Origin: an uncultured Clostridia bacterium | Lineage (GTDB): Bacteria > Bacillota > Clostridia > Oscillospirales > Acutalibacteraceae | Reading direction: 5' to 3' | NCBI GenBank assembly: GCA_945863885.1 | Contig: CAMAZY010000001.1 | Coordinates: 1-64,000 of the forward strand | DNA: 64,000 bases | Shown here: piece after piece, positions 1-10,039 of the stretch | Numbering within the stretch: the first letter of the stretch is position 1 | Layout: every line of letters starts with the position of its first letter | Made by a program: the position numbers and the translations under genes | The notes under the pieces: generated by a model | Database searches by the model: none | Seen by the model: the letters and a program-made list of their open reading frames with translations, nothing else | Told to the model about the DNA's origin: nothing

Positions 1-1605
1 GTTTCGGCCGTAAAAGAAGCCGAATATGCGTATTCTCTCGGTATGGAGCTTGTTATTACCGATCACCATAAGCCGCCCGAAATCCTGCCGAAAGCGTACG
101 CTATTGTCAATCCTCACCGAAGCGACTGTAAAAGTCAATTCAAGGATCTTGCCGGTGTCGGGGTGGCGTTTAAGCTTGCCTGTGCTCTTTCTGACGGAGA
201 ATACGAAGATGTTCTTGACAGTTATGCCGATCTTGTCGCAATCGGTACAATCGGCGACGTTGTACCACTTGTCGGTGAAAACCGTACGATTGTCAAAATC
301 GGACTCGAAAAAATCAATCATTCCGATAATGCAGGGCTTGCGGCGCTTAAAAATATTTGTCTGAATAATAAGTCGGTCGGCGCCGTTTCAACCGCCTTTT
401 CTCTTGTACCGAGAATCAATGCGATGGGACGTGTTTCGGACGCTATGATTGCTTTGAAGCTTTTAACCTGCGATGATCCCGATGAAGCGGAAAAGCTTGC
501 CTGTCAGATAAACGAAGCGAATGCGGGCAGGCAGCAGCTCGAACAAATCATCATCAACGATGTAGAAAGACAGATTGCCGAAAATCCGTCCATGCTTTAC
601 GACCGGGTATTGGTTTTTGACGGTGAGGGCTGGCATGGCGGTGTTATCGGAATTGCCGCCGCACGATTTGTCGAGCGCTATTCAAAACCGTGTATCGTGA
701 TTGCAAGGGAAGGCGATAGCGCAAAGGGCTCGGCAAGAAGTATCGATGGCTTTTCGATTTATGACGCTATTGATTCGTGCCGGGACATGCTGACGCATTT
801 CGGCGGACATACCTTGGCGGCCGGTTTTTCGCTTGCGTGCAATGATATTGAACGGTTCAGAAAAGGGGTCAACGATTATGCCCGACGGGTCGAAATGCCG
901 TTTATGAAGCTTTCGATTGACTGCAAGCTTCGGCCGGAGTTTATTTCTGCCGATATTTTGCCGATAATAGATACATTGGAGCCGTTTGGAGCGGGCAATC
1001 CGCAGCCGGTATTCGGCTTGTTTTCCATGCGTCTCACCTCCATTACACCAATCGGCGGCGGAAAGCATCTGAGGCTTAGCCTGTCAAGAGGGAATACCAC
1101 ACTTTCGGCTCTGCAGTTTTCGGTCACGCCGGATAAATTTCCGTATGTCGTAGGCGATAAGCTTGATTTAGCGGTACGGCTTGAAAAAAATGAATATATG
1201 GGGCAGGTGAGTGTTTCCATATACATTAAAGAAATTCGTCTTTCGGGCACTGATGACGAGAAGTATCTGAAATCCTTAAGACTCTACGAAAAAGTGAAGC
1301 GAAAGGATCGTCTTATCCGAAAAGAAGCGTTGTTTTGCCTGCCTGACCGTAAATTTGCTGCGGATGTATTCCGTCTCATACGGGACAATTCATGTAAGAC
1401 GCTTGATTACGATGTGTATTGTTTCCGGCTCGGAGTTGACGTTTCTCTTGCCTGTCGTGTACTTGTATGTCTTGATGCTTTCGAACAGCTCGGACTGATT
1501 CACAAGAGTGATACCGGATATACTGTTACGGACAAAAAAGAAAAAGTCGATCTTGAGTCTGCACCGATATTGACATATCTTAAAGATGCGGCGAATCATC
1601 AGTAA
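1..1605 (+). CDS. recJ: Single-stranded-DNA-specific exonuclease RecJ (5' partial)
   Basis: RecJ degrades single-stranded DNA 5' to 3' during recombinational and mismatch repair. The reading frame is open from base 1 and the first in-window ATG (43) is internal, so the N-terminus lies outside the window; 534 residues are visible. The DHH motif that names the phosphoesterase family is at visible residues 21-23. The DHHA1 region carries the motif GGHTLAAGF, and later GAGNPQPVF matches the usual RecJ linker to the OB-fold domain. About 110 residues follow the OB region and look like the C-terminal helical domain of long Firmicutes RecJ proteins. It is followed after 38 bp by relA, a common arrangement in Clostridia. 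Identification is firm; the missing part is probably short and holds the first aspartate motifs. Confidence 0.95.
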   Translation, partial: VSAVKEAEYAYSLGMELVITDHHKPPEILPKAYAIVNPHRSDCKSQFKDLAGVGVAFKLACALSDGEYEDVLDSYADLVAIGTIGDVVPLVGENRTIVKIGLEKINHSDNAGLAALKNICLNNKSVGAVSTAFSLVPRINAMGRVSDAMIALKLLTCDDPDEAEKLACQINEANAGRQQLEQIIINDVERQIAENPSMLYDRVLVFDGEGWHGGVIGIAAARFVERYSKPCIVIAREGDSAKGSARSIDGFSIYDAIDSCRDMLTHFGGHTLAAGFSLACNDIERFRKGVNDYARRVEMPFMKLSIDCKLRPEFISADILPIIDTLEPFGAGNPQPVFGLFSMRLTSITPIGGGKHLRLSLSRGNTTLSALQFSVTPDKFPYVVGDKLDLAVRLEKNEYMGQVSVSIYIKEIRLSGTDDEKYLKSLRLYEKVKRKDRLIRKEALFCLPDRKFAADVFRLIRDNSCKTLDYDVYCFRLGVDVSLACRVLVCLDAFEQLGLIHKSDTGYTVTDKKEKVDLESAPILTYLKDAANHQ

Positions 1606-1643
1606 ATATTGTGGCGTTGATTTTACTTCAGAAGGTGTTGTAA

Positions 1644-3830
1644 ATGGAAGAATATAACGACGGTTTTTCAAAATTATTGGATACTGTCAAAAAGAACAAA
1701 TTTTCCGACGAGGATATTAAGAAGGTAACCGATGCGTATAACCTTGCCGCAAAGGCGCACGAAGGACAAAAGCGTCGCTCGGGTGAGCCTTATATTATTC
1801 ATCCGGTTGCCGTTGCGCAGATACTGGCCGATATGTGCATGGACGTTGATTCGATCTGCGCTTCTCTTTTGCACGACGTCGTCGAAGACACCGAATATAC
1901 CGAAGAACAGATTCGGTCGATGTTCGGCGAAACGGTTGAACATCTCGTAGACGGTGTTACAAAGCTCGGTCAGATTGCCGTCGATACAAGCCGTGAGGAA
2001 CAGCAAAACGAAAATGTACGGAAAATGTTCCTTGCGATGTCGAAGGATATCCGTGTCATCATCATCAAGCTTGCCGACCGTGTTCACAACATGAGAACGC
2101 TTCGGTTTATGCCGGAAGAGAAAAGACGCTACAAGGCCCGGGAAACGCTCGAAATTTATGCACCGATTGCGCATCGTCTCGGTATCAGAGCGTTTAAAGA
2201 GGAACTTGAGGATCTTGCAATCAGTTATCTTGACCCCGTCGCATATAAAGAGATCGCCAACAACCTGGAAAAGCAGGTGGCATCCCGTCAGGAGTTCCTT
2301 GAAGAAATCAAGAGACAGATCAGTGACCGTGTGAAAACCGATGTGCCCAATGCCTATATTTCCGGACGAATCAAGAGTGTTCACGGTATTTACCGCAAAA
2401 CCTTTATCAAAGGGAAAACCATGGACGAAATCTACGACATCTATGCTGTCCGTATCATTGTGGACACCGTTTTCGAGTGCTATCTTTGTCTTGGCATTAT
2501 TCACGATATGTATAATCCACTGCCCGGGCGGTTCAAGGACTACATTTCGACGCCCAAGCCGAATATGTATCAGTCGCTTCATACGACGGTAATCGGTAAA
2601 GAGGGAATTCCTTTTGAGGTTCAGATCCGGACATGGGAAATGCATCAGACCGCTGAATACGGTATTGCGGCGCATTGGAAATATAAGCTCGGGATCGGCG
2701 GAAAAGCAAAATTCGAAGAACGCCTTTCGTGGATCCGTCAGCTTCTTGAAAATCAGAAAGAAAGCGACGATGTCGAGGAAATCGTCAATGTCATTAAAAA
2801 TGATTTTGCTTCGGAGGAAGTGTTCGCTTTTACGCCGAAAGGCGATATTATCAGCTTACCTGCCGGTTCAACAATTGTCGATTTTGCTTATGCGATTCAC
2901 TCCGCTGTCGGCTCAAGAATGATCGGCGCCAAAGTCAACAGCCGTATTACAACGCTCGATCATCAGATCAACAACGGTGAAATCATTGAAATTCTGACAA
3001 CCTCTCAGCCGAAAGGACCGAGCCGTGACTGGCTGAAAATTGCCAAAACAAGCGGTGCCAGGAGCAAAATTAAAAGCTGGTTCAAAAAGGAAAGACGGGA
3101 GGAAAATATCGAAGTAGGCCGCACGGAAGTCGAACGGGAATTCAAGCGGAACAATATCAATCTTCCCGAAAAGCAGCTTCAGGATTTTCTTTTGCGCATA
3201 GCCGAAAGACAAAAAATGGCAAGCGTAGACGATTTGTATGCGGCAATCGGCTACGGCGGTCTTCAGCTTACCAAGATCATTCCGAAAATCCGGGAAGAAT
3301 ACGCCAAGCTTCTCAAAGAAAACGGTCCGACAGATATACAGATCACTACACCGGCCAAAAAATATACAAGAAGCCCCGAGGGCATCATTGTTGAGGGGAT
3401 TGATAACTGCCTGATAAAATTCGCACGTTGCTGCGATCCGCTTCCGGGCGATGACATCATCGGCTTTATCACCCGTGGTCACGGTGTATCCATTCATAAC
3501 CGGAACTGCTCCAATGTTCCGAAAAATATTGAAACGTGCGCTGAACCCGAACGGTGGATAAAAGCCTGGTGGGATACGAAAACCGACAATAATTATCGGG
3601 CGACGCTCATTGTTACAGGTATTGACCGTGTCGGAATGCTTGCCGATTTGTCCGGACAGCTTGCCAATATGCACGTTATGATCCATTCGCTTTTCACGAA
3701 AGAAAGTAAGGACGGCCGGTGTCTGATCAATCTTACGATCACCGTAAACGGTGCCGAGCATCTGAATTCCGTCAAAGAAAAGCTCAAAAAAGTCAAGGGC
3801 GTTACCTCGGTTGAAAGACTCGGGCTTTAA
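1644..3830 (+). CDS. relA: Bifunctional (p)ppGpp synthetase/hydrolase Rel
   Basis: This is the long RelA/SpoT homologue that makes and degrades the alarmone (p)ppGpp in response to amino-acid starvation. At 728 residues it has the usual length. The N-terminal HD hydrolase domain keeps H53, H77 and D78 plus the following EDT, so hydrolysis should be active. The synthetase domain includes GRFKDYIS and the PNMYQSLHTTV segment. A TGS domain starts near the motif EVFAFTPKG, and the last 75 residues form an ACT domain. The single full-length enzyme with intact HD residues suggests the bifunctional type of Gram-positives. It is 33 bp upstream of dtd, as in many Firmicutes. The start ATG has an AAGGTG ribosome binding site. 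Confidence 0.96.
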   Translation: MEEYNDGFSKLLDTVKKNKFSDEDIKKVTDAYNLAAKAHEGQKRRSGEPYIIHPVAVAQILADMCMDVDSICASLLHDVVEDTEYTEEQIRSMFGETVEHLVDGVTKLGQIAVDTSREEQQNENVRKMFLAMSKDIRVIIIKLADRVHNMRTLRFMPEEKRRYKARETLEIYAPIAHRLGIRAFKEELEDLAISYLDPVAYKEIANNLEKQVASRQEFLEEIKRQISDRVKTDVPNAYISGRIKSVHGIYRKTFIKGKTMDEIYDIYAVRIIVDTVFECYLCLGIIHDMYNPLPGRFKDYISTPKPNMYQSLHTTVIGKEGIPFEVQIRTWEMHQTAEYGIAAHWKYKLGIGGKAKFEERLSWIRQLLENQKESDDVEEIVNVIKNDFASEEVFAFTPKGDIISLPAGSTIVDFAYAIHSAVGSRMIGAKVNSRITTLDHQINNGEIIEILTTSQPKGPSRDWLKIAKTSGARSKIKSWFKKERREENIEVGRTEVEREFKRNNINLPEKQLQDFLLRIAERQKMASVDDLYAAIGYGGLQLTKIIPKIREEYAKLLKENGPTDIQITTPAKKYTRSPEGIIVEGIDNCLIKFARCCDPLPGDDIIGFITRGHGVSIHNRNCSNVPKNIETCAEPERWIKAWWDTKTDNNYRATLIVTGIDRVGMLADLSGQLANMHVMIHSLFTKESKDGRCLINLTITVNGAEHLNSVKEKLKKVKGVTSVERLGL

Positions 3831-3863
3831 AAAACAGAAAGGAAGCCGTAAGGCAAGAATTTT

Positions 3864-4322
3864 ATGAAAGCAGTTATACAAAGAGTATTGAATGCAAAAG
3901 TAACCGTTAACGAACAGATCACAGGGGAGATCGGAAAAGGCTTCCTTGTGCTTTTGGGTGTGATGGAAGATGACACGGAAAGTGAAATGAAGCTGATGGC
4001 AAAAAAAGTCTCGCAGCTTCGTGTATTCGAAGACGAAAACGAAAAAATGAATCTTTCGCTCGGCGATGTCGGCGGAAGCGTTTTGGTTGTGTCACAATTC
4101 ACTCTTTGTGCCGATGTGTCGCACGGAAGACGTCCGTCGTTTATCAAATCCGCCCGCCCGGAAAAGGCGAACAAGCTTTATGAGCAGTTCGTCTGCGAAC
4201 TTCACGAGTGGGGCATCGATAACGTACAAACCGGTATTTTCGGTGCGGATATGGCGGTTGAGCTTCTCAACGACGGTCCTGTTACCATTATCATGGATAC
4301 CGATGAGTGGAAGAAAGGATAA
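3864..4322 (+). CDS. dtd: D-aminoacyl-tRNA deacylase
   Basis: Dtd hydrolyses D-amino acids (notably D-Tyr) and glycine mischarged on tRNA, keeping them out of protein synthesis. The 152-residue length is typical. Both signature motifs are present: SQFTL at 77-81 and NDGPVT at 136-141 near the cross-subunit active site, the latter with the Gly-Pro pair that enforces chirality. It lies between relA and a metallo-hydrolase gene with only 3 bp before the next start, so it is almost certainly cotranscribed with them. Nothing unusual was seen. Confidence 0.95.
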   Translation: MKAVIQRVLNAKVTVNEQITGEIGKGFLVLLGVMEDDTESEMKLMAKKVSQLRVFEDENEKMNLSLGDVGGSVLVVSQFTLCADVSHGRRPSFIKSARPEKANKLYEQFVCELHEWGIDNVQTGIFGADMAVELLNDGPVTIIMDTDEWKKG

Positions 4323-4325
4323 AAT

Positions 4326-4958
4326 ATGAGTATCAGTGTTAACACATTGCCGCTCGGATTGATGCGGGCCAATTGCTATATTGTGACAATTCCCGGAACC
4401 GATTGCGCTTTGGTTGTCGATCCCGGTGAGTATTCGCAAAAGCTTCGGGATCGTTTAAAGGAGCTTGGCATCAAAAAATTAGAGTATATCCTTTTGACTC
4501 ATGCACATTTTGATCATATGACCGGAGCCGATGCGTTACGCTCCGATTATTGCGGAAAAATTGTCATTCATGCTTCGGACGAAGCGTATTTAGCGGACGA
4601 AAACGCAAGTCTTTCCTGCATTCTCAGAAAACCGTTTGTTCCGATAAGCGCCGATATTGTTGTTGCGGATTCCGATTCCCTTGATTTCGGTCCGGAAAAA
4701 ATCAAGGTTATACACACCCCCGGTCACACGCCGGGCAGTGTTTGCTATTTAATCGGTGATAATCTTTTCAGCGGCGATACTCTTTTTCGCCTTATGGCGG
4801 GGAGAACCGATTTTCCCGGCGGCAGTGAGACTCAGATGACAGAATCTATGAAAAAGCTGAAGTCGCTTCCGGATCATCTGAAAGTATATCCCGGCCATGA
4901 CAGCGCGACCGAGCTTGCCTTTGAAAAAAAGAAAAATCCTTTTATGAAGGGACTTTAA
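4326..4958 (+). CDS. Metallo-beta-lactamase-fold hydrolase (glyoxalase II-like)
   Basis: A 210-residue member of the metallo-beta-lactamase superfamily, closest in style to the small YqgX/YcbL glyoxalase-II-like hydrolases that cleave thioesters such as lactoylglutathione analogues. The metal-binding HxHxDH motif is at 59-64 (THAHFDH). Later ligands are in HTPGHTPGS, GDTLF and the C-terminal YPGHD. The length is that of the short form, without the extra C-terminal domain of true glyoxalase II. It follows dtd by 3 bp and precedes hemZ by 5 bp. The physiological substrate cannot be read from the sequence, and Clostridia often lack glutathione, so a different thiol ester or ester is possible. 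Confidence 0.85.
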   Translation: MSISVNTLPLGLMRANCYIVTIPGTDCALVVDPGEYSQKLRDRLKELGIKKLEYILLTHAHFDHMTGADALRSDYCGKIVIHASDEAYLADENASLSCILRKPFVPISADIVVADSDSLDFGPEKIKVIHTPGHTPGSVCYLIGDNLFSGDTLFRLMAGRTDFPGGSETQMTESMKKLKSLPDHLKVYPGHDSATELAFEKKKNPFMKGL

Positions 4959-4963
4959 TCTTC

Positions 4964-6430
4964 ATGTATCTTGTATTAAACAACCGCTCTTTTCAATACG
5001 AAACGGAAAACCTGATAAGGGTGTTTTTTGTCAACGAACCAATCGTTTTATCGGATTCGCCGATACAAGGCGAAAACGGTGTGACCGCATTTGCCGATGA
5101 AAAAAGAATATCGGTCAGGCTGGTTCTTGATAATAAAGAATATACCGGTGATGAACCGATCGATTTTTCTTTGAAAAACGACGAGGATACCGTGACAAGC
5201 TATACCGAGCGCAAGCTTGAGTTGATGCTCTTTGCGCTATTAAAGAAAGCCACGGGATATACACCCTCATGGGGCATCCTTACCGGTGTCAGACCGGCTA
5301 AGCTTATGACAAAGCTTGTTGAAAAATACGGTTCACAGCGTGCTGTGGCATATTTTACCGATGAACTGAAAGTCAGCGAAAAGAAAGCCGCTCTTGCTCT
5401 GGGTGTAGCCGAAACAGAAAAGCCGATTATTGATCTGTCCGATGAAAAATCGTTCAGCCTTTATATTTCGATTCCCTTTTGTCCGACCCGTTGCAGCTAT
5501 TGCTCATTCGTTTCTCATTCAAACGAAAAAGCCAAAAAGCTGATTCCCGATTATGTCAGACTGTTGTGCCGTGAAATTGAATATACGGCTGATATTGTAG
5601 GGCAACTCGGCCTGCGGTTGGAAAGCGTCTATATGGGCGGAGGAACCCCGACTGCGCTTGACGCCGGATCGCTGAAAACCGTAACGGACGCAATTGTAAA
5701 TGCTTTCGACCTTTCCGCTTGCCGTGAATTTACGATCGAAGCCGGAAGACCCGACAGCATCACCGAAGAAAAGCTACAGGTTATTAAAGCGTGCGGGGCG
5801 AAGCGAATCAGTATCAATCCGCAGACGTTCAACGATGATGTTCTTCGTGAGATCGGCCGCCGCCACAGCTCTCAGACGACGGTTGACAGTATGCTTCTCG
5901 CAAGACGGTGCGGCTTTGACAATATCAATATGGATATCATCGCTGGGCTTCCGACCGATACGGTCGAATCGTTCGAAAATACGGTGGACAGGGTTTTGTC
6001 TTTTTCTCCCGAAAATATTACGGTGCATACCCTTGCCTTAAAGCGTTCTTCGACGCTCGTCACTGAGGACAAGGCGAGGGGAGACGGCGAAGCCGCCGAT
6101 AAAATGCTGTCGGTTGCTTCACAAAAACTTACCGAAAACGGCTACATTCCGTACTATATGTACCGTCAGAGCAAATGTCTCGGCAATCTTGAAAATGTCG
6201 GTTGGGCAAAAAAGGGCAGGGAGTGCCTGTACAACGTGTTCATGATGGAAGAATGTCATACGGTTCTTGCCGTTGGGGCAGGAGCGGTAACCAAGCTCAA
6301 AAATCCGTATTACAACGAAATAGAACGAATTTTTAACTATAAATATCCGTATGAATATATCAGTAACTTTTCGGAAATACAAAAGCGTAAAGACAAAATC
6401 ATTACGTTTTATCGAAATTTAAACTTATAG
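4964..6430 (+). CDS. hemZ: HemZ, coproporphyrinogen dehydrogenase-like radical SAM protein
   Basis: HemZ belongs to the HemN-related radical SAM enzymes. The radical SAM cluster cysteines are C173, C177 and C180 in the motif PFCPTRCSYC, preceded by an N-terminal domain of about 160 residues characteristic of HemZ rather than HemN or HemW. The following segment has the glycine-rich MGGGTPT SAM-binding motif. The 488-residue length fits. The position after relA-dtd-hydrolase is conserved in Clostridia. Related proteins are proposed to oxidise coproporphyrinogen III anaerobically, but members of this subgroup occur in organisms without a full haem pathway. The exact reaction here is therefore uncertain, and no other haem genes are in the window. 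Confidence 0.85.
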   Translation: MYLVLNNRSFQYETENLIRVFFVNEPIVLSDSPIQGENGVTAFADEKRISVRLVLDNKEYTGDEPIDFSLKNDEDTVTSYTERKLELMLFALLKKATGYTPSWGILTGVRPAKLMTKLVEKYGSQRAVAYFTDELKVSEKKAALALGVAETEKPIIDLSDEKSFSLYISIPFCPTRCSYCSFVSHSNEKAKKLIPDYVRLLCREIEYTADIVGQLGLRLESVYMGGGTPTALDAGSLKTVTDAIVNAFDLSACREFTIEAGRPDSITEEKLQVIKACGAKRISINPQTFNDDVLREIGRRHSSQTTVDSMLLARRCGFDNINMDIIAGLPTDTVESFENTVDRVLSFSPENITVHTLALKRSSTLVTEDKARGDGEAADKMLSVASQKLTENGYIPYYMYRQSKCLGNLENVGWAKKGRECLYNVFMMEECHTVLAVGAGAVTKLKNPYYNEIERIFNYKYPYEYISNFSEIQKRKDKIITFYRNLNL

Positions 6431-6446
6431 AAAAGCAGGTGTTTCA

Positions 6447-7370
6447 ATGGGTGACAGCTTGATCAAGACTGAGACAATCAATAAGCGGATCCGGGACGAT
6501 GCTCCGGACTTTATAGCCGAATGCGAAGAAAAATACCGTGAAAGAATCTGTGATGCAGTCAGCCTCTTTTTTGACAAGCCGGGCTATCAGCTTATCATGC
6601 TTGCAGGACCGAGCTCTTCGGGTAAAACGACAACGGCAAAGCTGATGAGTCAGGAAATTATCTGCCGAGGCAGACCGTCCAAAATCATTTCGCTTGATGA
6701 CTTCTACCGGGATCAGACAACAACATTTTATTTTGAGGACGGCACACCGGATTATGAAACCCATCATGCGTTGGATATCGATTATATTGCTTCGTGTCTT
6801 TCGTCTTTGGTTAACGACGGTGAATGTCTGCTTCCCCGCTTCAATTTTTATACCAAAAAACGTGAAAAGGAGCTTGTCAGAACGAATCTTGCAGCCGATG
6901 AAGTTGTGATCGTTGAAGGGCTTCACGCCATCAATCCTGTTATTACCGATAAGCTTGACGAAGAAAAAACAACGAAGATGTATGTCAGCGTTTCGTCGAG
7001 AATCACGGATACAGACGATGAGGTATTGTTGTCGAAACGTGACATCAGATTGATCCGGCGCATTATCCGGGATTATAATTTCCGCAACTCCGAGGTTGAT
7101 AATACTTTTATGCTGTGGAATGGCGTGCAAAAAGGCGAAGCCAGATATATTTTCCCTTTCAGCCATCTTGCCGACACCCGAATCGACTCGATTCATTCTT
7201 ATGAACCGTGTTTATTTAAAGAGAAAGCGACAAAACTACTTGACCTTATCGGTGAGGATAGTATATACTTTAATGACGCAAAACAGTTAAAAGATAAGCT
7301 TTCTCACTTTGAAAGCTTGAATTCAGAGTTAATTCCTGAAAATTCTCTGCTAAGAGAATTTATCGGATGA
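6447..7370 (+). CDS. Uridine kinase-like nucleoside kinase
   Basis: A P-loop kinase of the phosphoribulokinase/uridine kinase family, likely phosphorylating a nucleoside such as uridine. The Walker A motif GPSSSGKT is at 54-61 and is followed by the SLDDFY motif typical of uridine kinases, then IVEGLHAIN. It is 307 residues long. Many clostridial relatives carry an extra N-terminal TGS/threonyl-tRNA-synthetase-like region of some 200 residues, which is absent here. The leader before the P-loop is only about 50 residues. The gene sits 16 bp after hemZ and 15 bp before yabM, in one operon. Substrate specificity is inferred from family only. Confidence 0.8.
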   Translation: MGDSLIKTETINKRIRDDAPDFIAECEEKYRERICDAVSLFFDKPGYQLIMLAGPSSSGKTTTAKLMSQEIICRGRPSKIISLDDFYRDQTTTFYFEDGTPDYETHHALDIDYIASCLSSLVNDGECLLPRFNFYTKKREKELVRTNLAADEVVIVEGLHAINPVITDKLDEEKTTKMYVSVSSRITDTDDEVLLSKRDIRLIRRIIRDYNFRNSEVDNTFMLWNGVQKGEARYIFPFSHLADTRIDSIHSYEPCLFKEKATKLLDLIGEDSIYFNDAKQLKDKLSHFESLNSELIPENSLLREFIG

Positions 7371-7385
7371 AAAGGAGATGTAGTT

Positions 7386-9149
7386 TTGGCTGAACGAAAA
7401 AAACAGACATTGCTTACCGGCGCCGGAGCGCTTGCGATTGCAACTGTTCTTGTAAAAATCATCGGTGCCCTTTATAAAATACCGCTGACGAACCTGATTA
7501 CCGTTGAGGGTTACGCCTATTTTCAGGGGGCTTACGCCGTCTATACGCCGCTTTATGCGATCTCAATGGCAGGTCTGCCCGTTGCCGTATCAAAGCTTGT
7601 TTCTCAAAATATTGAACTCGGACGAATTAAAGATGCAAAACGCATTTTCTCCGTGGCACGAAAGCTTTTCTTTCTCGTCGGTCTTGCCGGCTCGGTGATT
7701 CTTGCGGCTATTGCCATACCGTATTCGAAGCTTGTGCATTCGCCCGAAAATTATATCAGTATTCTTGCTATTGCGCCTTGCATTATGTTCTGCTGTCAGA
7801 TGTCGTCCTTCAGAGGCTATTACGAAGGCTTGCAGAACATGACGCCGACCGGTGTATCACAGGTTATAGAGGCCGTCATCAAGCTGGTTTTCGGTCTTGC
7901 CGGTACTTATTTCTTCTTTAACCGTTGGGTTGCCAATTATCATAAAAATGCCGTTGACGGTGTTGCAACGGTTTTCGGTGTTGAAGTTAAAAATGAAGCC
8001 GAAGCGCTTGCGGCGATGTATCCGTATGCGGCCGCTGTGGCGATTTTAGGTGTTACGCTCGGCTCTCTTTTCGGACTGTTATACTTATTCATTCATTATA
8101 AACGGCACGGCTTCGGCTTCACAAGAGCTGAGCTTGTCAATTCTCCTCCTGCGCAAAGTGATAAATCCCTTCGCAATCAGATTATAAAAATTGCGGCTCC
8201 CGTCGCTTTGAGCTCGATTATACTGAATATCAGTAATATCATTGATGACACGACAATCAGAACCCGTCTTGCCTATGCAATGGAACACGGTTCAGATATT
8301 ATCAAGCAAATGTATGCGTCAACTTTTGAAGCAACTCAGACGCTCGATTCGGGTATCGCCGATTACCTCTACGGCGCACACGCATCAGTTCTGAATCTGA
8401 AGAACCTGATTCCGACAATAACACTTACCCTTGGCATCAGTGCCATTCCGGCGCTTTCATCGGCGTGGACAGCAAAAAACAAGAAAGAAATCCGGGTCAG
8501 TATCGAATCTGTTGTTCGTGTAACGATGATGATTGCGCTTCCGGCTGGCTTAGGCTTTGCCGCTTTGTCAAGTCCGATTCTTGACCTGCTCTATCACTCG
8601 CAGCGTGACATGATTCCGATTGCCGCTCCGATGCTTACGGTTTACGGGTTCGGCATCTTCCTTTTTGCTGTGGCTTCTCCCATTACCAATATGCTGCAGG
8701 CTGTCGGACGAACGGATATACCGCTTAAATCCGTGGCAATCGGCTCTGCCCTTAAGATTTTCCTGAATTTCATCCTTATCGGCAGACCGGAAATCAACAT
8801 ACACGGCGCTCCGTATAGCACAACGATTTGTTATATTGTGATGGTCGCTATCAATCTCACTTCACTTATCCGGATTACAAAAGTGAAAATCAATTTTGTT
8901 TCCGTTTTTGTCAAGCCCCTTGTCGCTGCTGCGGCCTGCGGAATTACCGCTTGGTCCGTTAACATTATTCTTGCCCAAAAGCTTGCTCTTTCAGGACGGC
9001 TTTCGGCGATTGCGGCAATTGCCATGGGCGGCTGTGTATACGCTGTAATTCTTCTTCTTGTCAAGGGAATTGCCAAAGATGACCTTGAAATGATACCCAA
9101 AGGAGAAAAAATTGCAAAAGTTCTTGCAAAATTCGGATTATTAGGTTAA
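7386..9149 (+). CDS. yabM: YabM/SpoVB-type polysaccharide (MOP superfamily) flippase
   Basis: An integral membrane protein of 587 residues with about 14 hydrophobic segments, belonging to the MOP flippases that include SpoVB, YabM and MurJ-like lipid II flippases. The start is TTG, preceded by AAAAGGAG at good spacing. The opening segment (KIIGALYKIPLTNLI) is the conserved first helix of this group. The gene immediately precedes mazG, as yabM precedes yabN in Bacillus, so it is the positional counterpart of YabM. It may export peptidoglycan or other envelope precursors; an additional role in spore cortex synthesis is possible because spoVB homologues are needed there. The transported lipid is not determined by sequence. 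Confidence 0.85.
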   Translation: MAERKKQTLLTGAGALAIATVLVKIIGALYKIPLTNLITVEGYAYFQGAYAVYTPLYAISMAGLPVAVSKLVSQNIELGRIKDAKRIFSVARKLFFLVGLAGSVILAAIAIPYSKLVHSPENYISILAIAPCIMFCCQMSSFRGYYEGLQNMTPTGVSQVIEAVIKLVFGLAGTYFFFNRWVANYHKNAVDGVATVFGVEVKNEAEALAAMYPYAAAVAILGVTLGSLFGLLYLFIHYKRHGFGFTRAELVNSPPAQSDKSLRNQIIKIAAPVALSSIILNISNIIDDTTIRTRLAYAMEHGSDIIKQMYASTFEATQTLDSGIADYLYGAHASVLNLKNLIPTITLTLGISAIPALSSAWTAKNKKEIRVSIESVVRVTMMIALPAGLGFAALSSPILDLLYHSQRDMIPIAAPMLTVYGFGIFLFAVASPITNMLQAVGRTDIPLKSVAIGSALKIFLNFILIGRPEINIHGAPYSTTICYIVMVAINLTSLIRITKVKINFVSVFVKPLVAAAACGITAWSVNIILAQKLALSGRLSAIAAIAMGGCVYAVILLLVKGIAKDDLEMIPKGEKIAKVLAKFGLLG

Positions 9150-9173
9150 AATAGGAGCATTGAGGGTAAAACA

Positions 9174-9980
9174 ATGGTTGATTTTGAATTCAAAGAACGC
9201 TATAATTTTGATGACCTTGTTGAGATCATGAAAATACTGCGTGCTCCCGGTGGTTGTCCGTGGGACGCAGAACAAACCCATGAAAGCATCAAAAAGTCCT
9301 TTATTGAGGAAACCTATGAGGTCATTGAGGCCATCAATAAAAACGACAAAGATCTTTTATGCGAGGAACTCGGCGATTGTCTTTTGCAGGTCGTATTTCA
9401 TGCGGAAATCGAACGGGAAAACGGCAGCTTTGATATGAGCCATGTGACCGACGGTATCTGTAAAAAGCTTATCGAGCGTCATCCCCATGTTTTCGGTGAT
9501 GTTACGGTCAGCGGAAGCAGTGATGTTTTGGCCAATTGGGATACCATTAAACGTAAGAGCAAGGGACAGAAAACGCAGGGGAGTGCGATGGAAAAGATTC
9601 CGAAAGAACTTCCCGCTCTCATGAGAGCCCAAAAGATTCAGGAAAAAGCCAAGAAAGACGGCTTTGACTGGGACGATATTTCCGGTGCCTATGAAGCGCT
9701 TGAAAGCGAAGTGGAGGAGCTCAGGCAGGCCTCTCGAAGCAGTGATATCGCTCAGATCGAAAGCGAGCTCGGTGATGTCTTGTTTTCATGTGTCAACATT
9801 TCCCGCTTTTTAGATGTAGACGCCGAACAGGCTCTTACCGTTTCAAACGACAAATTTATCAAACGGTATCTTATCGTAGAAAAACTTGCCGCCGAAAGGG
9901 GCCTCGATATGAAAAATGCGTCTCTTGACACGCTTGATGAACTTTGGAAAGAAGCGAAAGAAAAACTTGAATCCAATTAA
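9174..9980 (+). CDS. mazG: Nucleoside triphosphate pyrophosphohydrolase MazG
   Basis: MazG hydrolyses nucleoside triphosphates to monophosphate and pyrophosphate and is thought to clean the nucleotide pool. The protein (268 residues) has two MazG repeats. The first holds the metal-binding EETYE at 45-49 and EELGD at 64-68; the second has EVEELRQ and a matching ELGDVLF. The Bacillus counterpart YabN carries an N-terminal tetrapyrrole-methylase domain, which is missing here, so this is the short form. It lies between yabM and hup. It starts at ATG, 24 bp after yabM, with AGGAGC upstream. Confidence 0.92.
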   Translation: MVDFEFKERYNFDDLVEIMKILRAPGGCPWDAEQTHESIKKSFIEETYEVIEAINKNDKDLLCEELGDCLLQVVFHAEIERENGSFDMSHVTDGICKKLIERHPHVFGDVTVSGSSDVLANWDTIKRKSKGQKTQGSAMEKIPKELPALMRAQKIQEKAKKDGFDWDDISGAYEALESEVEELRQASRSSDIAQIESELGDVLFSCVNISRFLDVDAEQALTVSNDKFIKRYLIVEKLAAERGLDMKNASLDTLDELWKEAKEKLESN

Positions 9981-10039
9981 GACTGCAAATCAGCAATGAT
10001 ACAGGTCTTATGGAAAATAAATTTTTGGAGGACAACACA

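Noticed and set aside
1674-3881. Long minus-strand open frames (333 and 322 codons) opposite relA
   Set aside because: They mirror the codon pattern of relA, have no ribosome binding site or recognisable domain, and relA is certain on the plus strand.
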